64,000 bases of DNA from the NCBI RefSeq assembly GCF_030129945.1, contig NZ_JARRAF010000012.1:62001-126000 (forward strand), given 5' to 3'. The DNA comes from Parachitinimonas caeni. GTDB lineage: Bacteria > Pseudomonadota > Gammaproteobacteria > Burkholderiales > Chitinimonadaceae. Both the position numbers and the translations under genes were made by a program. Within the stretch, counting starts at the first letter, position 1. Every line of letters begins with the position of its first letter. Shown here piece by piece: positions 57,178 through 64,000 of this stretch. A model generated the notes under the pieces. It did no database searches. It saw nothing but the letters and a program-made list of their open reading frames with translations, and was not told the DNA's origin.

Positions 57178-57852
57178 TTAGGCGACCGCTTCGGTCATCT
57201 GCGACGAGAGTGCTGAGCCTCGGGCCCGCAGGAAGGCCTGTAAGCGCCCGGCGTACTCGGCGTGGGCGGCCTGCTGCACAGAGGGGCGGTGGGCCAAGGC
57301 TTGGCGCCAGGTGTTGACCTTGGGTAAGCCGCTGAAAAAGCCGAAATCGGCAATCTGGTCGAATACTTCAAAGTAGCGGAAAACCGGACCAAACGCTGCA
57401 TCGACCATACAGAAGTCATTGCCAGAGAAATAGGGCCCATTGGCCAGCTCCGCCTCCAGTCGCTCAAAGCTCTGGCGCAATGCCCGGGCCTTGTCAGCCA
57501 GAGCGGCCTGGTCTTGTGCATTGTAAAAAGCGCCGATCTGGTTGAGTACCGACGAGCCAAACTCTACCCAGGCCCGATGGCGGGCGCGCAGCAAGGGCTC
57601 CGCCGGGTGCAGGGAAGGCTGCAGGGTGTCTTCAAGGTATTCACAAATCACTGCTGACTCGAATACCGGCTGATCATCCGCTAACAGGACAGGTGTCTTG
57701 CCCAGCGGCGATAGTCGCAAAAACCAGTCCGGCTTGTTGGCAAGGTCGATGTCATGGCGTTTGAAGGCGGCACCTTTCTCATGCAACACAATCGCAACCC
57801 GTTGCACATAAGGGCATAACACATGACTGTAGAGATTCAGTGAGGCTGGCAT
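57178..57852 (-). CDS. Glutathione S-transferase family protein
   Basis: 224 residues. N-terminal thioredoxin-like domain: LYSHVLCPYVQRVAIVLHEKG (cited as CPYVQRVAI), SPLGKTPVLL with the cis-proline, and FESAVICEYLED with the glutathione-binding Glu-Ser. An all-helical C-terminal domain follows. Similar to stringent-starvation-type and omega/beta GSTs; substrate unknown. The ATG at 57852 has AGGAGAAC just upstream. It is divergent from a LysR regulator 86 bases away, which may control it. Confidence 0.88.
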   Translation of the reverse strand: MPASLNLYSHVLCPYVQRVAIVLHEKGAAFKRHDIDLANKPDWFLRLSPLGKTPVLLADDQPVFESAVICEYLEDTLQPSLHPAEPLLRARHRAWVEFGSSVLNQIGAFYNAQDQAALADKARALRQSFERLEAELANGPYFSGNDFCMVDAAFGPVFRYFEVFDQIADFGFFSGLPKVNTWRQALAHRPSVQQAAHAEYAGRLQAFLRARGSALSSQMTEAVA

Positions 57853-57938
57853 GGTGTTCTCCTGTGAAGTCTGGACTGAAATGATCACCACACTCTATGT
57901 TTGATAAATCGCAATGAAAATTAGCGTATTGGCAGTGT

Positions 57939-58823
57939 ATGAATGCAAAAACGCAATACAGACTGGCAGCAGCTGATCTGGAAGTGGTGCTGGCCTTGCA
58001 AAGAGCCGGCAATCTGGCGGCTGCGGGAGAAAGACTGGGCGTCGATGCCTCAACGGTATTCCGGGCGGTGCAGCGATTAGAACGTGGCTTGGGGCAGCCG
58101 TTGTTTGTGAGATCACGCACTGGGTACCAAGGACTGGAATTGGCCCGGCAACTGGCCGCGCATGCCGAGCAGCTGGAGGTGGTGCTGGAAGCGGCGCGTG
58201 CCGAGGCGCTACTCGGGTCGGACCAAGTCAGCGGCTTGGTTTGCCTCAGTACCACCGATACCTTGCTGCATGGTTTGCTGGCGCCCTTGCTTGTCGATCT
58301 GGGCAGCCAGCACCCCGGATTGGCTTTCGAGCTGGAAACGGGGAATGCGTTGGCAAATCTGAGCCGACGCGATGTGGACATCGCACTGCGTGCCACGCGC
58401 CGTCCGCCGCAGCACCTGATAGGCCGGCGTCTAGGCGCGATCCGGGTTGCCCTTTACGCGGCAAAGGCGAGTTCGATACAGAGCACAGAGCATGCCTTGG
58501 CCGGACAGGAGCCGTGGGTGAGCCCCGACCGTGCGCTACCAGACCATCCTTCGGTGCTATGGCGCAAAAAGCATTTCCCCAAGATACAGCCAACCTATCA
58601 AGTGGACAGCATTCTGTCGGTAGCAGAGCTGGTTGCTCAGGGCTTGGGTGTGGGGGTATTGCCGCAGTTTCTGGCGGATAAACGATCGGACTTACGGGCT
58701 ATCGGCAACCCAATCGACGAAGCTGAAACGGAGCTGTGGCTGCTGGCACATCCTGAGTCTCGTCATCTGAGGCGGGTTTCAACCGTATACACCTGGCTGG
58801 CAGAGCGACTCAAGCTGGATTGA
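57939..58823 (+). CDS. LysR-family transcriptional regulator (next to GST gene)
   Basis: 294 residues. The winged helix domain includes LQRAGNLAAAGERLGVDASTVFRAVQRLE in part (cited as ERLGVDASTVFRAV) and GQPLFVRSR. The effector domain spans about 90-290 with DIALRATRRPP and VAELVAQGLGVGVLPQFLAD, a common feature of the co-inducer pocket. It is divergent from the glutathione S-transferase gene. No clear T-N11-A palindrome was found in the 86-base gap. Confidence 0.87.
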   Translation: MNAKTQYRLAAADLEVVLALQRAGNLAAAGERLGVDASTVFRAVQRLERGLGQPLFVRSRTGYQGLELARQLAAHAEQLEVVLEAARAEALLGSDQVSGLVCLSTTDTLLHGLLAPLLVDLGSQHPGLAFELETGNALANLSRRDVDIALRATRRPPQHLIGRRLGAIRVALYAAKASSIQSTEHALAGQEPWVSPDRALPDHPSVLWRKKHFPKIQPTYQVDSILSVAELVAQGLGVGVLPQFLADKRSDLRAIGNPIDEAETELWLLAHPESRHLRRVSTVYTWLAERLKLD

Positions 58824-58837
58824 CCAAGCGAGCCGGG

Positions 58838-58857
58838 AAGCCGTAGCAGCACGGCTT
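58838..58857. terminator. Hairpin between convergent LysR and transglutaminase genes
   Basis: AAGCCGT, loop AGCAGC, ACGGCTT. There is no T tract on either side, so any terminator role is weak. Confidence 0.3.
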
Positions 58858-58890
58858 GCAGCCCAGCCGCCATTGCCCCCTCTGAAAAGC

Positions 58891-60780
58891 TCAACTCGGC
58901 TGGCCACTGTAACGCTGCCGGTAAAGCGCCTCGATAATGCTGTGTGCCTGCTCCAGCTGGGGGGTAGTCAGCACACTTTGCCCATCCTGCCGGAGTCGCT
59001 GCAACCAGCTTCGGGGCGGTTCGCTTGCATGACGGGCGAGCCCGAGGGCAGCCAGCTCTCGTTCCAGCTTCAAAAAGGCGGCGCTCTCACTGCTGGGTGG
59101 CACCTGATACCGTTGCTGTCGGGTGGGTTTTATCCGCTTCTGCTGCTGCCTGCGCACGCGGCGTAACAACAAGGCTGCGAGCACCAGCACGGTCGAGCCG
59201 GCAAAAGCCACCAGCCAGCTTGATGGCTCCAGAGACATCAGATCCCGTCGCCACTCGCCCAGGCGACGACCGAGGTAGGACAGCAGATCATAGGCTGGCA
59301 ACCAGAAAGGGGCGGCGTCCTCTTCGGCCTCCAGCCAGGTTGAAGGGGTGGTATCCACCTCTACCCAGCGACCGTCAATCCAGGCATCGACCCAGGCATG
59401 GGCATGCCGGTTGCGCAATAGATAAGCCCGTTCCAGCCGACTGTATTCCTGTACCGAATAACCGGTGACATAACGCGCCGGGATGCCGAGGGAGCGCAGG
59501 ATCAGCACGGTGGACGTTGCAAAGTATTCGCAATGGCCGGCATGGTCCTTGAGTAGAAAGCGTGCCAGATCACGCGCACCGGTACTTTGGTCCCCCAGAA
59601 ACAGCGTGTAGCGAAAATGCTCTCGGAACCAGCTTTCCAGCCCGACCAGACGCGCCAAGGGCTGGCGCTCACGCAGGCCGTGCAACGCCGGCAACTGGTT
59701 GAACAGCTTTTGAAAATCCTGCGGTACCGACAGATCGGCCGTCTCGGGCGGTGGCGGTAGGGTGTGGGCTTGGGACAGGATGGTCAGATCCAGCTCGGTG
59801 CTGGCATCGCTGATGCGGATGACGCCATAACTGCCACGATCGACACGCCCCCCGGCATGGCCTTCGGGGCGGCCGCCTTCCAGAGGCATTGGAATCAAAG
59901 CCATGCCCTTCCGGGTTTCGCCTTGCAGGTGGAGTAACACCTGGGCGGCCCCGCGTACTGGAGGCATCGGTTCAAAGGCGTTGCGGTGAGCGCCCCAGAT
60001 ACCACGGCTATAGTAGGAAAAGACGCCAGTGCGCAGCAGTAGCGGGCTGCGCCGACTGCCAACCTTTTCCACCCGCCAGACGATGCCCTCGGTCAGTTTG
60101 AGCTGTCCCAGATCGCCGATACGTGTCTGACTGCGAAATGGGTCTGCATCGGCATTCGATAACACATCGCTGATCCACTGCTGCAAGGCCAGCTGCGTTC
60201 GCTCAAGGCCGAAACCCAGGGCAAATCCCCCAGAAATGGCCAGCAGACTCGCTGCAATGAACGCAGCCAATCGGGCGCTATGGGGTTTGGGGCGCGCTGC
60301 GAACAGCCAGCCGCCAATCAACAGCGCCAGCACCCAATAGAACCACGGGCTGGGCTTGGCGATGGTGCCTGCCGCCAGCAGCGTAACCGCCAGATAGGGG
60401 GGAAGCAGATCAACCGGACGCTGCGCTTCCGGGTGGTGTGAGCGGCGCAGTGAGTAAGCCAGATGGCGCAGCGTGACCGGCGTGCTGCTAAGACGGGAAA
60501 CCACCATTAGCGGGAACAGGGCAAGCGGTAGCCAGCCGGTTGCCAGCAATAAGCCATTTGGCAGGCCCTGTGCCGCGAGCAGGCCGCCGGTGGTGAGAAT
60601 GGCAGCGACGGCGGTCAGATCGACCACCCGCATCAGATCGGGCTCCGCCAGGGTCAGATGGGCATGGCTGCGGGCCGCAACCAACCAGGCAATGGCCAGC
60701 ACGCCACCGATCACCGGATAGGTGCTGGCAAATCCCCACAACATCAGGCCCAGTGCCAGCAGGATGGGGGAGGTCTTCAT
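58891..60780 (-). CDS. Transglutaminase-like membrane protein (TgpA type, DUF3488-transglutaminase-DUF4129)
   Basis: 629 residues. The N-terminal half (about 1-195) has several membrane helices (DUF3488-like). A periplasmic transglutaminase-core domain carries Cys417 (GHCEYF), His461 (RHAHAWVDAW) and Asp476 (EVDTTP), an intact catalytic triad. A further membrane helix (about 522-540) precedes a cytoplasmic DUF4129-like tail ending LYRQRYSG. In Pseudomonas the homologue TgpA is essential, but the substrate is unknown. Its start overlaps the stop of the DUF58 gene by four bases. Confidence 0.88.
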   Translation of the reverse strand: MKTSPILLALGLMLWGFASTYPVIGGVLAIAWLVAARSHAHLTLAEPDLMRVVDLTAVAAILTTGGLLAAQGLPNGLLLATGWLPLALFPLMVVSRLSSTPVTLRHLAYSLRRSHHPEAQRPVDLLPPYLAVTLLAAGTIAKPSPWFYWVLALLIGGWLFAARPKPHSARLAAFIAASLLAISGGFALGFGLERTQLALQQWISDVLSNADADPFRSQTRIGDLGQLKLTEGIVWRVEKVGSRRSPLLLRTGVFSYYSRGIWGAHRNAFEPMPPVRGAAQVLLHLQGETRKGMALIPMPLEGGRPEGHAGGRVDRGSYGVIRISDASTELDLTILSQAHTLPPPPETADLSVPQDFQKLFNQLPALHGLRERQPLARLVGLESWFREHFRYTLFLGDQSTGARDLARFLLKDHAGHCEYFATSTVLILRSLGIPARYVTGYSVQEYSRLERAYLLRNRHAHAWVDAWIDGRWVEVDTTPSTWLEAEEDAAPFWLPAYDLLSYLGRRLGEWRRDLMSLEPSSWLVAFAGSTVLVLAALLLRRVRRQQQKRIKPTRQQRYQVPPSSESAAFLKLERELAALGLARHASEPPRSWLQRLRQDGQSVLTTPQLEQAHSIIEALYRQRYSGQPS

Positions 60781-62117
60781 GGGGAGGCCACCTGTGCATC
60801 AAGCTGGCTGGCCGTCAGGCGCTGCACCACGCCGGCCAGCCGGCTATCTGCCAGATCCTGGCTCGCGGAGTGTTCCTCAATCAGAAAGACCTGGGGTCGT
60901 ATGCCGCGCGCCAGCAAGCGTTCGATGGCTTTTTGCCGGGGGGCATCCCAGGCGAGAAAAATCGCGATCACTGACGAGACCTGCGGAGCGTTGCGGTCGA
61001 GCGTCGCCAGCAGGGGTTCGATGCCTTCAGGGGGAGAGGGCTGGACGGTGGCCAGAATGCGTAATAGCGAGTCGGCTTTACCAAGGCCGCGCCCCATGGT
61101 CAGGCGATGCACCCGATCTCCGACGAACAGCAGGTCGAGCAGGGCGTCGGCGTCGTGGGGCTGGGCAACCAGCCAGGCGGCAATCGACACGGCCGTCTCA
61201 AAGCTTGGTGCAAAGGGATAGGGCGCCGCAGTGTCGAGCACCAGTGCGTGCCGCGCAAAAAACTCTTCCTGATACTCGCGGACCACCGGCTGGCCAGTAC
61301 GGGCATAACTGCGCCAGTGAATCGCCCGCAGGGGGTCTCCTGGCCGGTAATCCCGCAACGAGCGGAACTCTTCCGCATCGCCTACCCGTTGCGCCAGCGA
61401 AATCCCGCCCGGCTGCAGATGGCGCAGGCTGGAAGCAGGCTCGACCCGTATCGGTTGCCGGGTTGGCAGCACCGGCAGCGAGGCAACCGGCACATGCAGG
61501 CTCTGCCGGGTTTGCATCAGGCCCAGCGGGCCACTGCGCAGAATCAGCATGTGCTCGAAGATCGCCAGTCCACGCGCATTGGGTTGGGCGACGACTTCCA
61601 CGTCCTGCTGCTGGCCGGGCAGCAGTGGCATCAGCGCGAAGGGCTCGACGTCGAGTGCGCGCAGGCGACGCAGCAGATCAATGAAGGCGGGGTAGCCGAC
61701 ACGGGCGTCAAAGCGGTTGACGGCCAATGATTCGGCACGGTGCCGCAGGGCTTCTGCGGCGGGCCAGGGCTGCTGCAGCACCTCAGCCAGCCGCAGCGGC
61801 GGCAGTGGGCGTTTGCCGGTGTTTTGCACCCTTACCCGATAGCGGGCCGGTTCGCCAGCCGTGACGAACTCCGGCAAGCGCCTTTCGGCGCGCAGGGTGA
61901 TGGGACGATGGCGGGTCCAGCGTAACCAGAAACTATCGACCAGCAATAAGCTCAGCCCCAATGAAAACACCATATGGGCCAGATTCATCTGGGTATCCAG
62001 ACCGAAAGCCCCGGCAAAAGCCGTCAGGCCCGAGATGACCAGACCTGCCGGTGTCATCCGGTCACGTATCCAGTGTGAGCTCAGATAAACCAGACGAAAG
62101 AAGCGCAGCTTGCCCAT
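60777..62117 (-). CDS. DUF58 domain protein
   Basis: 446 residues. Two membrane helices near the N-terminus (about 20-60) precede the DUF58 core with EFRSLRDYRPGDPLRAIHWRSYARTGQPVVREYQ, cited as RSLRDYRPGDPLRAIHWR. A VWA-like fold with ALVLDTAAP and VSSVIAIFLAWD follows. DUF58 proteins are usually encoded with MoxR ATPases and transglutaminase-like proteins, as here. Function is not established. The ATG at 62117 is preferred over an in-frame TTG at 62129. Confidence 0.85.
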   Translation of the reverse strand: MGKLRFFRLVYLSSHWIRDRMTPAGLVISGLTAFAGAFGLDTQMNLAHMVFSLGLSLLLVDSFWLRWTRHRPITLRAERRLPEFVTAGEPARYRVRVQNTGKRPLPPLRLAEVLQQPWPAAEALRHRAESLAVNRFDARVGYPAFIDLLRRLRALDVEPFALMPLLPGQQQDVEVVAQPNARGLAIFEHMLILRSGPLGLMQTRQSLHVPVASLPVLPTRQPIRVEPASSLRHLQPGGISLAQRVGDAEEFRSLRDYRPGDPLRAIHWRSYARTGQPVVREYQEEFFARHALVLDTAAPYPFAPSFETAVSIAAWLVAQPHDADALLDLLFVGDRVHRLTMGRGLGKADSLLRILATVQPSPPEGIEPLLATLDRNAPQVSSVIAIFLAWDAPRQKAIERLLARGIRPQVFLIEEHSASQDLADSRLAGVVQRLTASQLDAQVASP

Positions 62118-62138
62118 GCCTGTTTCCAATGCGCCGGC

Positions 62139-63071
62139 TTAAACCGGCACCGGTACGCGCTGCAGGATGTCGCGTACCACATCCTGTGCCGTACGGCCGG
62201 CGTAGCGGGCTTGCGGGTCGAGCGCCAGTCGATGGGCCAGGACATCCGGCGCAATGCTCTGAATCAGATCTGGCGTCACAAAGCTTTCTCCATCAAACAG
62301 GGCAAGACTGCGCGCCAGCTGGAACATGGCAATTGAGGCACGCGGGCTGGCGCCCATATGGACGTCAGGCTGCTGCCGGGTCGATTGCACCAGGGTCACG
62401 ATATATTCGCGCAACGCCGGTGCGACCGTGATACGCGCAGCGGCTTCGCGCGCCGCCAGCAGATCAGCGATGCTGACGCAGGCGGCCAGTTCATCCAGCG
62501 GATGATGTGTGGCGCGATAGTCGAGCAGCTTCACCTCTTCGGCATGGCTGACATACCCCAGCGACAGGCGAATGCCAAAGCGATCCATCTGGGCTTCCGG
62601 CAGGGGGTAGGTTCCGGCCTGTTCAACCGGATTCTGTGTGGCGATAACGAAGTAAGGCTCCGGCAGGGCGCGCCGCTGACCATCTACGGTCACCTGCGCT
62701 TCCGCCATGGCTTCGAGTAAAGCCGACTGGGTGCGCGGCGAGGCGCGGTTGATCTCGTCGGCAAGCAATACATTCGCAAAGACGGGGCCTTCATGAAACA
62801 CAAAGGCATGTGCTTGCGCATCAAAGATCGAGACGCCCACGATGTCTGAGGGCAACAGATCGGGTGTGAATTGCACCCGCGAGAATCGGGCTTCGACAGA
62901 GCGTGCCAAGGCCTTGGCCAAGGTGGTTTTGCCGGTGCCCGGATAATCGTCGAGCAGTACATGCAGGCCGGCGATCCACGCCGAGACAATCTTGCGGACA
63001 TTCGCGTCCTGGCCGTGCAGTACCGTTGCCAGATTGGCAGCAATGGCCTGAGGAATAGAGGGGGCGGTCAT
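62139..63071 (-). CDS. MoxR-family AAA ATPase
   Basis: 310 residues. Walker A DYPGTGKTT (about 38-46), Walker B and sensor region LLADEINRASPRTQSALLEAM, cited as LADEINRASP, and the pre-sensor arginine region ATQNPVEQAGTYPLPEAQMDRF, cited as ATQNPVEQ and PEAQMDRF. MoxR ATPases act as chaperones that activate partners with VWA domains, here probably the DUF58 protein whose gene follows after 21 bases. First gene of the moxR-DUF58-transglutaminase operon. Confidence 0.92.
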   Translation of the reverse strand: MTAPSIPQAIAANLATVLHGQDANVRKIVSAWIAGLHVLLDDYPGTGKTTLAKALARSVEARFSRVQFTPDLLPSDIVGVSIFDAQAHAFVFHEGPVFANVLLADEINRASPRTQSALLEAMAEAQVTVDGQRRALPEPYFVIATQNPVEQAGTYPLPEAQMDRFGIRLSLGYVSHAEEVKLLDYRATHHPLDELAACVSIADLLAAREAAARITVAPALREYIVTLVQSTRQQPDVHMGASPRASIAMFQLARSLALFDGESFVTPDLIQSIAPDVLAHRLALDPQARYAGRTAQDVVRDILQRVPVPV

Positions 63072-63298
63072 GGAAGCCTTTCCGGTGGGAGGCGGGGGGC
63101 CATTGTGCCGCAGTCCGGTGGCTCCACCATAGTCTCATCATGGCAGAGCGTGGCCGATTTGCTGCTTTGCCCCCTCTACGAAAACTGCCGCAGGTCGGCA
63201 AGCGTTGACCGGTTGGCTGCCTGGTGCTGCACCCTGCAGCGGACTTTGCTACAACGAAGCCCAGACGCTGCAGCGTTAATTGGAATCCCGAGGTGCTT

Positions 63299-64000
63299 AT
63301 GAAACTGCCTGTTCTGCTGATGCTGGCGACCTTGTGGCTAACGCAACCGGCTCTGGCGGCTGATGCGGATTGCCCGGATCTGCTGCGCAAAGCTACCCGC
63401 CCGGCTGATTTTCCCTATATGAACAAGGTCATTGCCCTGATGGGGCCCAAGCTGCGCAAGATTCTGATGCAGAAGGCGCTGTCGATGTCGGCGTTTGGTG
63501 GTGTCAGCAACTGGGGGCCGCAGGATGCGGAATGGCTGGAGGCGCAAGGCGTGGTCAGCCAGACGCTTGATGGCTTCGAGGCCCAGAACGGGCCGATCAT
63601 CGGTTTTGATATGAACGCCGCGACCCTGGCCTTCTGCGGTGGACTGCAACCGTCGGATGTCGGCGGCTTTGCCCGCTGGTTGGCCGCGCCCAAAGAGCAG
63701 CGTGTGCGCCGGCTGGTGGACGCCTATGTGGCCCCTTTTATCCTGGCAGCCATCAAGGCAGATTTTCCGGGGGATGCAGACATCGCCGCGTTCGAGCAGG
63801 AAACCCGCAATGCAACCCGCGAGATGCTGAAAGATCCAGCCTTGCTTGCCGTCTTCGAAGGGCTTGGGAAAGACCCCGACAGCCCGCTGGCCTTTACCCA
63901 GCGTTTTGATGGTGAGCGCTGGAAAATCATCGGCAGCGCGGCCGTCGAGGGGTCGAGACCTAAAATGGTGCTGGCCGGGCAATCATTGATGTTGCAGCAG
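63299..64000 (+). CDS. Secreted protein of unknown function, truncated by the window end
   Basis: 234 codons are visible from the ATG at 63299 and the frame is still open at the right edge. CGAGGTG precedes the start. A signal peptide ends near residue 20 (TQPALA before ADADC). The mature part is mostly helical, with ARWLAAPKEQRVRRLVD and IAAFEQETRN segments. I do not recognise the family. It is divergent from moxR; the 227 bases between them contain no gene and no convincing promoter that I can see. Confidence 0.7.
   Translation, partial: MKLPVLLMLATLWLTQPALAADADCPDLLRKATRPADFPYMNKVIALMGPKLRKILMQKALSMSAFGGVSNWGPQDAEWLEAQGVVSQTLDGFEAQNGPIIGFDMNAATLAFCGGLQPSDVGGFARWLAAPKEQRVRRLVDAYVAPFILAAIKADFPGDADIAAFEQETRNATREMLKDPALLAVFEGLGKDPDSPLAFTQRFDGERWKIIGSAAVEGSRPKMVLAGQSLMLQQ

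Noticed and set aside
60722..61684. Long plus-strand frame opposite the DUF58 gene
   Set aside because: Low-complexity Ala/Arg/Pro product typical of antisense reading of a GC-rich gene.

Overview
The window reads as a chromosomal segment of a Gram-negative betaproteobacterium. Gene order supports this: carA-carB-greA-DUF4149-yhbY-rlmE-ftsH-folP-glmM, then pstSCAB, then tpiA-secG-tRNA-Leu-nuoA to nuoN followed by a DUF2818 gene. A Neisseria/Burkholderia-type porin and a DUF1841 gene also fit. Order Neisseriales or a neighbour is my inference, not something proved here. Nearly everything is ordinary core genome. There is no phage, CRISPR array, rRNA operon or complete insertion sequence.

Layout. 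0-3.5 kb (minus): peptidase E, a zinc-ribbon MscL, RlmM and an outer-membrane porin. 3.7-6.1 kb: YqaA-like membrane protein and CyaY (minus), divergent from lptM-lysA. 6.1-10 kb: a membrane-anchored dihaem cytochrome c, tRNA-Arg(CCG), a BepA-like periplasmic protease, DUF1841 and glutathione peroxidase. 10-21 kb: carbamoyl-phosphate synthase with an unusual hairpin leader, greA, DUF4149, yhbY, rlmE, ftsH, folP and glmM. 21-25 kb: phosphate transporter pstSCAB without phoU. 25-41.3 kb: tpiA, secG, tRNA-Leu(GAG) and the complete 14-gene NADH dehydrogenase I operon plus DUF2818. 41.3-49 kb: tRNA-Val(GAC), thrS, infC (AUU start), rpmI, rplT, pheS, pheT, ihfA, a MerR-type regulator and tRNA-Pro(GGG). 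49-52 kb: uvrA.

From about 52 kb the sequence becomes accessory-like and visibly richer in G+C. It holds two adjacent genes for secreted proteins with surface-type C-terminal modules, a secreted SMP-30/gluconolactonase-like protein divergent from a LysR regulator, a small three-helix membrane protein, a glutathione S-transferase divergent from a second LysR regulator, and a MoxR-DUF58-transglutaminase operon. The window ends inside a gene for a secreted protein I do not recognise.

The least explained signals are in non-coding DNA and in the 52-55 kb locus. Two related long palindromes lie just after the stop codons of uvrA and of the first LysR gene and look like copies of one small repeat family. 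Further perfect inverted repeats precede the secreted-protein pair. carA and thrS have strong promoters followed by terminator-like hairpins in their leaders. The cyaY/lptM gap has interleaved inverted repeats. No clearly new defence or mobile system was found; the secreted pair with its palindromes is the best candidate for something undescribed.
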